DNA of 47,521 nt, from assembly GCA_947501635.1 (NCBI GenBank), contig CANMWT010000018.1:1-47521 (forward strand), written 5' to 3'. Each line of letters opens with the position of its first letter. The stretch's first letter is position 1. The translations under genes were made by a program, and so were the position numbers. Origin of the DNA: an uncultured Roseobacter sp. (GTDB lineage Bacteria > Pseudomonadota > Alphaproteobacteria > Rhodobacterales > Rhodobacteraceae). The notes under the pieces were generated by a model. It ran no database searches. It was given only the letters and a program-made list of their open reading frames with translations, and was not told the origin of the DNA. Positions 40,970-47,521 of the stretch are shown in pieces.

Positions 40970-42289
40970 ATGTCTTTTCGAAGCGCATTCTATGCGGCAA
41001 CAGCTTTGTCGCTTATCACAGCCGGTGGCGCTTATGCCGACGGCCACGCAACCACACTGACAATCGCAACAGTTAACAACGGCGACATGATCCGCATGCA
41101 GGGTCTGACCGACGACTTCACGGAAAAGACCGGTCACCAGGTCGAGTGGGTCACACTGGAAGAGAACGTTCTGCGCCAGCGTGTCACAACAGACATCGCA
41201 GCCAAGGGCGGGTCTTTCGACATCATGACAATCGGCATGTACGAAACACCTATCTGGGGTGCGAACGGCTGGCTTGTCCCGCTGAACGATCTGTCTGCGG
41301 AATACGACGTGGATGACATTCTGCCCGCAATGCGCGGCGGTCTGAGCCACGACGGTACGCTTTATGCGGCACCTTTCTATGGCGAAAGCTCCATGATCAT
41401 GTACCGCACGGACCTGATGGAAGCTGCAGGCATGGAAATGCCAAAAGCACCCACATGGCAGTTCATCCGTGAAGCGGCCGCAGCCATGACGGACCGCGAC
41501 GCCGACATCAACGGCATCTGCCTGCGCGGCAAGGCCGGTTGGGGCGAAGGTGGCGCGTTCATCACCGTGACAGCCAACTCTTTCGGCGCACGCTGGTTTG
41601 ACGAAGACTGGAACGCACAGTTTGATCAGCCGGAATGGAAAGAAGCACTGACCTTCTTTACCGAAATGATGGCGGAATCGGGCCCCACGGGCTATGCAAC
41701 CAACGGGTTCAACGAAAACCTGAACCTGTTCCAGCAAGGCAAGTGCGGCATGTGGATCGACGCCACTGTTGCGGCGTCTTTCGTGACAAACCCCAACGAT
41801 TCGACTGTCGCAGACAAAGTGGGCTTTGCTCTGGCACCGAACTCCGAAGGTGTTGAGAAACGCTCCAACTGGCTCTGGGCCTGGGCCCTGGCAATTCCTG
41901 CCGGCACCCAAAAAGAAGGTCCTGCGAAAGAGTTCATCGAATGGGCAACTTCCAAGGACTACATCGAACTGGTTGCAGAAAACGAAGGCTGGGCGAACGT
42001 GCCTCCGGGCGCACGTACATCTTTGTACGAGAACCCCAACTATCAGGCGGTTCCTTTCGCTCAGATGACGCTGGACTCGATCCTTGCTGCTGATCCGAGC
42101 AACCCGACTGTAAAACCTGTGCCTTATGTCGGCATTCAGTTCGCAGCGATCCCAGAGTTTGCCGGTATCGCGACAGAAGTGAGCCAAGAGTTCTCGGCGG
42201 TCTATGCTGGTCAGCAGACCGTGGATGAAGCACTTGCCAAAGCTCAGGCGTTGACAAACGACGCAATGGAAGCTGCTGGCTACCGCTAA
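40970..42289 (+). CDS. smoE: Polyol (sorbitol/mannitol) ABC transporter substrate-binding protein
   Basis: A 439-residue periplasmic binding protein of the extracellular solute-binding family 1. The signal peptide is RSAFYAATALSLITAGGAYA, cleaved before DGH. The mature protein has TTLTIATVNNGDMIRMQGLTDDF, the hinge segment MYETPIWGANGWLVPL, and YGESSMIMYRTDLMEAAGMEMP. It binds hexitols for the ABC permease encoded downstream. Codon use is rich in preferred codons, consistent with high expression. Ribosome site GGGAGG lies upstream. A strong hairpin follows the gene. Confidence 0.85.
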   Translation: MSFRSAFYAATALSLITAGGAYADGHATTLTIATVNNGDMIRMQGLTDDFTEKTGHQVEWVTLEENVLRQRVTTDIAAKGGSFDIMTIGMYETPIWGANGWLVPLNDLSAEYDVDDILPAMRGGLSHDGTLYAAPFYGESSMIMYRTDLMEAAGMEMPKAPTWQFIREAAAAMTDRDADINGICLRGKAGWGEGGAFITVTANSFGARWFDEDWNAQFDQPEWKEALTFFTEMMAESGPTGYATNGFNENLNLFQQGKCGMWIDATVAASFVTNPNDSTVADKVGFALAPNSEGVEKRSNWLWAWALAIPAGTQKEGPAKEFIEWATSKDYIELVAENEGWANVPPGARTSLYENPNYQAVPFAQMTLDSILAADPSNPTVKPVPYVGIQFAAIPEFAGIATEVSQEFSAVYAGQQTVDEALAKAQALTNDAMEAAGYR

Positions 42290-42300
42290 GCGCTCCTCCC

Positions 42301-42341
42301 GCCCGGGGGGCATGGACACCTATCCGTTGTGTCCCCCGGGC
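42301..42341 (+). terminator. Strong GC hairpin between smoE and smoF
   Basis: GCCCGGGGG (42301-42309) pairs perfectly with CCCCCGGGC (42333-42341), with some further pairing inside the loop, followed by a T-rich CCTTTACTTTTT. Such hairpins after substrate-binding-protein genes reduce read-through to the permease genes and protect the upstream mRNA. It is a partial terminator or attenuator, since smoF has no other obvious promoter. Confidence 0.7.
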
Positions 42342-42414
42342 CCTTTACTTTTTCCCAAAAGATAGCTCCGTTTTCTCGATCACCTCGCGGCGATCAACAA
42401 AGGAGGTATGCCCG

Positions 42415-43281
42415 ATGGCAACCCAACATTCCCGATCAGCGGCCCGCATTATGATGGCACCCGCGGTTATCTTGCTCCTTGGCTGGATGCTCGTGCCCCT
42501 GATTATGACCCTAATGTTCTCATTCAAACAGTACCTGCCCCTACGTGGCGGTGACCTTGGCTGGGTCGGTTTTGACAACTACGTTCGATTTGTGAGTTCG
42601 AGTGCCTTTTGGCCATCCGTCGTGGCCACGCTCACCATTGTTGGCGGTGTTCTGTTGATAACGGTTGTTTTCGGTATCCTACTGGCGATCTTGCTGAACC
42701 AGCCGATGTGGGGACAGGGCATTGTCCGGATCCTTGTCATCGCACCCTTCTTCGTGATGCCGACGGTTTCGGCGCTCGTCTGGAAGAACATGTTCATGGA
42801 CCCGGTAAACGGCCTCTTTGCCCATTTATGGAAGTTTTTCGGCGCAGAACCCATAGCCTGGCTTTCTGAAGCGTCGATGCCTTCCATCGTGATGATCGTC
42901 TCGTGGCAGTGGCTGCCTTTTGCGACGCTTATTCTGCTGACGGCGATCCAGTCACTCGACAGCGAGCAACTGGAAGCCGCCGAAATGGACGGGGCACCGC
43001 CGATCAAGCGCTTTGCCTATATCACCCTGCCACACCTTGGACGCGCGATCACAATCGTGATCTTGATCCAGACCATCTTTCTGCTTGCTGTATTCGCTGA
43101 GATTTTCGTGACGACGGGAGGTGCCTTTGGCACCCGGACGCTCACCTATCTGATCTTCCAGCGGGTTCTGGAAAGCCAGAACGTCGGCCTCGGCTCTGCC
43201 GGTGGTGTCTATGCAATCATTCTCGCCAATATCGTTGCCATCTTCCTGATGCGCATCGTCGGCAAGAATCTCGACGCGTGA
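42415..43281 (+). CDS. smoF: Polyol ABC transporter permease
   Basis: A 288-residue MalF-type inner-membrane permease with six predicted helices: MMAPAVILLLGWMLVPLIMTLMFSF at the N-terminus and the EAA cytoplasmic loop EQLEAAEMDGAPPIKRFAYITLPHLGRA, which docks on the ATPase. It starts at ATG 42415 behind an exact AAAGGAGGT Shine-Dalgarno at 42399-42407. This very strong site would offset reduced read-through at the preceding hairpin. It pairs with smoG. Confidence 0.85.
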   Translation: MATQHSRSAARIMMAPAVILLLGWMLVPLIMTLMFSFKQYLPLRGGDLGWVGFDNYVRFVSSSAFWPSVVATLTIVGGVLLITVVFGILLAILLNQPMWGQGIVRILVIAPFFVMPTVSALVWKNMFMDPVNGLFAHLWKFFGAEPIAWLSEASMPSIVMIVSWQWLPFATLILLTAIQSLDSEQLEAAEMDGAPPIKRFAYITLPHLGRAITIVILIQTIFLLAVFAEIFVTTGGAFGTRTLTYLIFQRVLESQNVGLGSAGGVYAIILANIVAIFLMRIVGKNLDA

Positions 43282-43291
43282 GGAGGACATA

Positions 43292-44122
43292 ATGGCCCGC
43301 GCAGTTACCCAACAACGGAAAACCATCAACACGGCCCTTGCATGGGGTATCGGATTGTTGATTTTCTTCCCGATCCTCTGGACGATCCTCACGAGCTTCA
43401 AGACCGAAGCCACGGCGATCGCAGACCCACCCGTCTTTCTGGCCTTCGACTGGACGCTGGAAAACTATTCGGCAGTGATGGAGCGCTCGAACTACGCGCG
43501 CTTCCTGTGGAACTCGATCATTATCGCCGGCGGCTCTACCCTGCTTGGCATTCTTGTCGCGGTTCCGGCGGCCTGGTCCATGGCCTTTGTGCCGTCAAAG
43601 CGGACCAAGGACATTCTGCTGTGGATGCTGTCCACCAAGATGTTGCCAGCGGTCGGTGTGCTTTATCCGATCTACCTGATCTTCATCAATCTGGGGATAC
43701 TGGACAGCCGTATCGGACTGGTCATCGTGCTGATGTTGATGAACCTGCCGATTATCGTCTGGATGCTCTATACATACTTCCGCGAAATACCGGTCGAAAT
43801 TCTGGAAGCGGCGCGTATGGACGGAGCCTCCCTGAAAGAAGAAATCCTCTATGTGCTTACGCCTATGGCCATTCCGGGCATCGCCTCGACCGTGCTGTTG
43901 AACTTTATCCTCGCATGGAACGAAGCTTTCTGGACGCTCAACCTGACGGCAGCCAATGCAGCCCCTCTCACGGCCTTCATTGCAAGCTACTCAAGCCCTG
44001 AGGGACTGTTCTTCGCCAAATTGAGTGCGGCCTCGACCATGGCCATCGCACCAATCCTCATTCTCGGCTGGTTCAGCCAGAAACAACTCGTCAGCGGCCT
44101 GACCTTCGGCGCCGTGAAATAA
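43292..44122 (+). CDS. smoG: Polyol ABC transporter permease
   Basis: A 276-residue MalG-type permease with TALAWGIGLLIFFPILWTILTSFKTE, IIAGGSTLLGILVAVPAAWSMAF, the EAA loop PVEILEAARMDGASLKEEILYVLTPMAIPG and C-terminal helices. Forms the membrane channel with SmoF. GAGGAGG precedes its ATG, ten bases after smoF. Confidence 0.85.
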   Translation: MARAVTQQRKTINTALAWGIGLLIFFPILWTILTSFKTEATAIADPPVFLAFDWTLENYSAVMERSNYARFLWNSIIIAGGSTLLGILVAVPAAWSMAFVPSKRTKDILLWMLSTKMLPAVGVLYPIYLIFINLGILDSRIGLVIVLMLMNLPIIVWMLYTYFREIPVEILEAARMDGASLKEEILYVLTPMAIPGIASTVLLNFILAWNEAFWTLNLTAANAAPLTAFIASYSSPEGLFFAKLSAASTMAIAPILILGWFSQKQLVSGLTFGAVK

Positions 44123-44137
44123 GGAAAGATTAGACCA

Positions 44138-45142
44138 ATGGGACAAATCAAACTCAACCAAGTGACAAAGAGCTTCGGTGAAGTTCAGGTCATTCCACCT
44201 CTTGATCTTACAATCGAAGATGGCGAGTTCACCGTGTTCGTCGGGCCTTCGGGTTGCGGGAAATCCACTCTGCTGCGCCTGATCGCAGGTTTGGAGGACA
44301 TCACCTCTGGCCATATCGAGATCGACGGCGCCGACGCCACCAATGTGCCCCCTGCCAAGCGCGGTCTGGCCATGGTATTCCAGTCCTACGCCCTTTATCC
44401 GCACATGTCGGTACGCAAGAACATCGCGTTTCCAATGAAAATGGCCGCGGTGCCCGAGGATGAACAGAACCGCCGGATCGAAGCTGCTGCCAAGGCGCTC
44501 AACCTGACGGATTATCTGGACCGCAAGCCGGGTCAGTTGTCCGGCGGGCAGCGCCAGCGGGTCGCCATCGGCCGGTCTATTGTGCGCGAACCTTCGGCGT
44601 TTCTCTTTGACGAGCCCTTGTCCAACCTTGATGCCGCGCTGCGAGTTGGCATGCGTCTGGAAATCAGTGAACTGCACGAACGGCTGAAGACCACGATGAT
44701 CTATGTTACCCACGACCAGGTCGAAGCGATGACCATGGCTGACAAGATCGTCGTGCTGCGCGCAGGCTTCATTGAACAGGTAGGCTCTCCGCTCGAGCTT
44801 TATCACAGCCCGCGCAACGAATTCGTTGCGGGCTTCATCGGCTCGCCCAAGATGAACCTCATCAAAGGGCCCGAGGCAGAGAAGCATGGCGCATCAACCA
44901 TCGGTATCCGTCCCGAGCACACGGACGTCAGCATGTCCGAGGGTATGTGGGAAGGGCGCGTTGGCGTCGCAGAGCACTTGGGTTCGGACACCTTCATCCA
45001 CGTCCATGACACCGGGCTTGGTGATATGATTACTGTCCGGATTACCGGCGATATTCAGGTCAAACACGGCGATGCAATCTATCTGACACCCCAGTTGGAC
45101 AAGCTGCACAAGTTTGACGCGCAGGGTCTGAGGATGGAATGA
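44138..45142 (+). CDS. smoK: Polyol ABC transporter ATPase
   Basis: A 334-residue MalK/UgpC-type ATPase. Walker A is [19 protein letters not shown] (about residues 36-54), followed by Q-loop [12 protein letters not shown], signature [16 protein letters not shown], Walker [13 protein letters not shown]-loop [14 protein letters not shown] and a C-terminal OB/TOBE regulatory domain. It energises hexitol uptake with SmoEFG. The smoS ATG overlaps its TGA. Confidence 0.9.
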   Translation: MGQIKLNQVTKSFGEVQVIPPLDLTIEDGEFTVFVGPSGCGKSTLLRLIAGLEDITSGHIEIDGADATNVPPAKRGLAMVFQSYALYPHMSVRKNIAFPMKMAAVPEDEQNRRIEAAAKALNLTDYLDRKPGQLSGGQRQRVAIGRSIVREPSAFLFDEPLSNLDAALRVGMRLEISELHERLKTTMIYVTHDQVEAMTMADKIVVLRAGFIEQVGSPLELYHSPRNEFVAGFIGSPKMNLIKGPEAEKHGASTIGIRPEHTDVSMSEGMWEGRVGVAEHLGSDTFIHVHDTGLGDMITVRITGDIQVKHGDAIYLTPQLDKLHKFDAQGLRME

Positions 45143-45912
45143 TGCGGTTGGCTGGAAAGTCAGCGCTGATAACAGGTAGCGCCCGAGGAATCGGGCGCGC
45201 CTTTTGCGCGGCTTACGTGCGTGAAGGCGCACGCGTCGCCATCGCCGACATAGACGTCGCCCGTGCCGAGCAAACCGCTCGGGAGCTGGGCCCCGCAGCG
45301 ATCGCACTGGAGCTTGATGTAACAGATCAGGCCAGCATAGACGCAGCGGTAGCAGCCGCAGTGTCACACTTTGGAACGATCGATATTTTGGTTAACAACG
45401 CCGCGCTTTTCACCGCCGCACCAATTGCCGAGGTGGATAGGGCAGACTACGCACGCGTCTTTGACGTGAATGTCGCCGGAACGCTCTTTGTGATGCAGGC
45501 GGTGGCAAGGCATATGATCGAAAAGGGCGTAAAGGGGCGGATCATAAACATGGCCAGTCAGGCAGGACGCCGTGGCGAGCCTCTGGTTGCGGTCTATTGT
45601 GCAACCAAAGCCGCCGTGATCAGCCTGACACAGTCAGCGGGGCTGGACCTGATCCGGCATGGCATCAACGTCAATGCCATCTCGCCCGGGGTTGTGGATG
45701 GCGAACACTGGGACGGTGTGGATGCGTTTTTCGCGAAATACGAAGGCAAGCCCCCCGGTCAGAAGAAGAAAGAAGTAGCAGCAGGCGTCCCCCATGGACG
45801 CATGGGCCGTGCCGAAGATCTGACCGGCATGGCTGTCTTTCTCGCCAGCGAGGAAGCCGACTACATCGTTGCGCAATGCTATAACGTGGATGGTGGCCAA
45901 TGGATGAGCTGA
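45139..45912 (+). CDS. smoS: Sorbitol (polyol) dehydrogenase, SDR family
   Basis: A 257-residue classical SDR matching the Rhodobacter sorbitol dehydrogenase type. It has the cofactor motif [40 protein letters not shown], catalytic Ser in [11 protein letters not shown], Tyr-Lys in [14 protein letters not shown] and the C-terminal [11 protein letters not shown]. It oxidises D-glucitol to D-fructose with NAD. It starts at ATG 45139, ATGA overlap with smoK; ATG 45142 is equally possible. Confidence 0.85.
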   Translation: MMRLAGKSALITGSARGIGRAFCAAYVREGARVAIADIDVARAEQTARELGPAAIALELDVTDQASIDAAVAAAVSHFGTIDILVNNAALFTAAPIAEVDRADYARVFDVNVAGTLFVMQAVARHMIEKGVKGRIINMASQAGRRGEPLVAVYCATKAAVISLTQSAGLDLIRHGINVNAISPGVVDGEHWDGVDAFFAKYEGKPPGQKKKEVAAGVPHGRMGRAEDLTGMAVFLASEEADYIVAQCYNVDGGQWMS

Positions 45913-47408
45913 TGGTACAATCTGATACTCAAGAGACCGCGGTAATGCTGCGGAATGAGACGCTGGACGATATTTCCGGCAACGTGCGAAAGCCCGTCTA
46001 TGACCGCAGTACGCTGACACCGGGGATCGTACACATTGGGCTGGGCAACTTTCACCGCGCACATCAGGCATGGTATTTGCACCGCCTGATGCAGCAGGGG
46101 CATGCGCATGACTGGGCCATCATTGGCGCCGGCGTGCGAGCGCCCGACGCCGCACAGCGTGAACGGCTGCTGGCTCAGGATTGTCTGACCACCTTGATCG
46201 AGCTCGACCCCGCCGGGGTCTCGGCCGAGATCACCGGCGGGATGATCGATTTCCTGCCCGTCGAGCCGGAAAACGCCGCACTGATCCGGCAGATGGCGGA
46301 CCCTGCAATCCGTATCGTATCACTGACTGTCACAGAAGGCGGCTATTACATTGATCCCGCGACAGGCGGTTTTGACGCACAGCACCCCGATATCCAGCAT
46401 GACGCCGCGCATCCGCAAAAACCCAGAACGGCTTTTGGCGCAATGATTGAAGCGTTGCGGTTGCGGCGTGCGGCACAAATCGGCCCCTTCACCGGTCAGA
46501 GCTGCGACAACCTGCAGAACAATGGCGGCATTCTGCGCCAGACGGTGGTGTCGCTGGCTGCCTTGTCGGACCCAGATCTGGCCGAATGGATCGACACGCA
46601 CTGCAGTTTCCCCAACTCCATGGTGGATTGCATTGTCCCCGCGACAGGCCCTGCAGAAATCGCGCAAGCCCTCAAGTTTGGTATCGACGATTCCGCGCCC
46701 GTGACCCATGAGAACTTTCGCCAATGGGTAATCGAGGATGATTTCTGCGCCGGACGTCCCGGTTGGGACAGGGCGGGCGCGACTTTCTCGCACAACGTCG
46801 AGCATTACGAGTTCATGAAGCTGCGCATTCTCAATGCCGGACATCAGGTGCTTGCGAATGCCGCCGAATTGCTTTCCGTCGCGACAATTTCCGAGGCAAT
46901 GTCACATCCGGCCATCGCCGCGTTTTTTCACAAGGTGCAATCAACCGAGATCGCACCTCATGTGCAGGCGGTGCCTGGTATGACGCCGGAAAGCTACATC
47001 CAGTTGGTTGAAAGGCGGTTTCGCAACCCAGAGATTGTTGACACGACGCGGCGGGTCGCATTTGACGGTTCATCGCGTCACACAGGCTTCGTTTTGCCAG
47101 TGGTGCGCGACGCGCTGGCGCAGGGGGCCTCGGTCACGGGTCTGGCTTTGGTCGAGGCGATCTGGGCGCGCATGTGTGAAGGCACACGCGAAGATGGCAG
47201 CCGCATCGAACCCAATGATCCATTCTGGGCCGACCTGACGGCGGCAGCGACCGAAGCGCGGGCGAGACCGGCGGCGTGGCTGGAACAAAAGCAGCTTTAC
47301 GGTGATCTGGCCGAAGCGGCACCCTTCGCCGATAGTTTCGCGCGTTGGCTTGATCTGGTCTGGTCAGAGGGTGTTGAAGCGGCCCTGAAAACCTACACTA
47401 CGGACTGA
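45912..47408 (+). CDS. mtlK: Mannitol 2-dehydrogenase (polyol-specific long-chain dehydrogenase)
   Basis: A 498-residue long-chain mannitol dehydrogenase. N-terminal TPGIVHIGLGNFHRAHQAWYLHRLM binds NAD; SLTVTEGGYYIDPATGGFD and the catalytic-lysine region FMKLRILNAGHQVLANAAELL are hallmarks. It oxidises D-mannitol to D-fructose. I use ATG 45912 (TGATG with smoS); ATG 45900 and ATG 45945 are alternatives. In Rhodobacter a xylulokinase or fructokinase gene may follow, but here a convergent gene begins immediately, so the operon ends with mtlK. Confidence 0.85.
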   Translation: MVQSDTQETAVMLRNETLDDISGNVRKPVYDRSTLTPGIVHIGLGNFHRAHQAWYLHRLMQQGHAHDWAIIGAGVRAPDAAQRERLLAQDCLTTLIELDPAGVSAEITGGMIDFLPVEPENAALIRQMADPAIRIVSLTVTEGGYYIDPATGGFDAQHPDIQHDAAHPQKPRTAFGAMIEALRLRRAAQIGPFTGQSCDNLQNNGGILRQTVVSLAALSDPDLAEWIDTHCSFPNSMVDCIVPATGPAEIAQALKFGIDDSAPVTHENFRQWVIEDDFCAGRPGWDRAGATFSHNVEHYEFMKLRILNAGHQVLANAAELLSVATISEAMSHPAIAAFFHKVQSTEIAPHVQAVPGMTPESYIQLVERRFRNPEIVDTTRRVAFDGSSRHTGFVLPVVRDALAQGASVTGLALVEAIWARMCEGTREDGSRIEPNDPFWADLTAAATEARARPAAWLEQKQLYGDLAEAAPFADSFARWLDLVWSEGVEAALKTYTTD

Positions 47409-47418
47409 CATCTCAGGA

Positions 47419-47521
47419 TCAGAGCCCCGCGGCGACAAACCTGCGCACAATCAGCTCTTGTTGTTGGGTCGTCATGGGGTATCCGATCGGGGGCGTTTGG
47501 GGTCCATCCCTGTCAAATGAC
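47419..47521 (-). CDS. C-terminal end of an unidentified protein (partial)
   Basis: Reading the minus strand from the window edge gives 33 residues and a TGA stop at 47421-47419. The tail includes PPIGYPMTTQQQELIVRRFVAAGL. The proline-rich turn followed by an amphipathic helix faintly resembles the ends of cytochrome c-like domains, but there is too little sequence to assign function. It is convergent with mtlK, ten bases away. The 18-residue frame from an internal ATG could be a chance ORF instead. Confidence 0.4.
   Translation of the reverse strand, partial: SFDRDGPQTPPIGYPMTTQQQELIVRRFVAAGL

Noticed and set aside
40904-42319. 471-codon open frame on the minus strand opposite smoE
   Set aside because: Cysteine- and histidine-rich composition without domains; the plus strand encodes a clear binding protein with a signal peptide.

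Overview
The window looks like chromosomal DNA of a marine Roseobacter-group alphaproteobacterium. I base this on gene content and order, not on a database search. It combines a methylamine (N-methylglutamate) pathway, an alphaproteobacterial urease operon, sulfopropanediol/sulfopyruvate genes, a polyol ABC transporter operon of the Rhodobacter smo type, and a SoxS/ArsR/YeeE sulfur module. Genes are densely packed and many start codons overlap the preceding stop (ATGA or TGATG). No gap between genes exceeds 300 bases. I see no rRNA, tRNA, CRISPR array, insertion sequence or phage gene.

Layout. 1-2105: AT-rich leader, periplasmic thioredoxin (SoxS-like), dithiol ArsR repressor and YeeE/YedE sulfur permease. 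2126-3591: divergent LysR regulator and DoxX membrane protein. 3647-5304 (minus): two-subunit aconitase X. 5504-10533: four genes that resemble heterotetrameric sarcosine oxidase but are best read as N-methylglutamate dehydrogenase mgdABCD. 10650-17223: XRE-cupin regulator, N-methylglutamate synthase mgsABC, a LysE exporter, gmaS and an aspartate dehydrogenase. 17220-23028 (minus): a four-carbon sugar-acid operon (ltnD, otnK, otnC, otnI-like) plus two extra dehydrogenases. 23217-24301: ABM protein and a lactonase-like MBL hydrolase. 24400-29789: ureDAB, two small unknown ORFs, then ureCEFG. 30035-31933: a methyltransferase and glutathione-dependent formaldehyde dehydrogenase. 31993-38910: LacI regulator with a double operator, divergent from hpsN-hpsO-hpsP-usp-comD-comE and an FMN 2-hydroxyacid dehydrogenase. 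38900-39577: SGNH lipoprotein. 39828-47408: LacI regulator, 32-bp palindromic operator and smoEFGKS-mtlK. 47419-47521: C-terminus of an unidentified minus-strand gene.

How the genes work together. The region handles small nitrogen, carbon and sulfur compounds typical of algal exudates. GmaS and MgsABC turn methylamine plus glutamate into N-methylglutamate. MgdABCD oxidises this to glutamate and a C1 unit, and the formaldehyde dehydrogenase at 30818 could handle released formaldehyde. Urease yields ammonium. HpsN/O/P, the FMN enzyme and ComDE would carry 2,3-dihydroxypropane-1-sulfonate to sulfoacetaldehyde; the desulfonating enzyme Xsc and the uptake system are not in the window. LtnD/OtnI/OtnK/OtnC would convert threonate to dihydroxyacetone phosphate. 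The Smo/MtlK set imports and oxidises sorbitol/mannitol-type polyols.

Two observations deserve particular attention. Two subunits of the methylamine pathway lack the cysteines that bind metal or iron-sulfur in their better-known relatives. Several strong palindromes also sit exactly where regulators should act.
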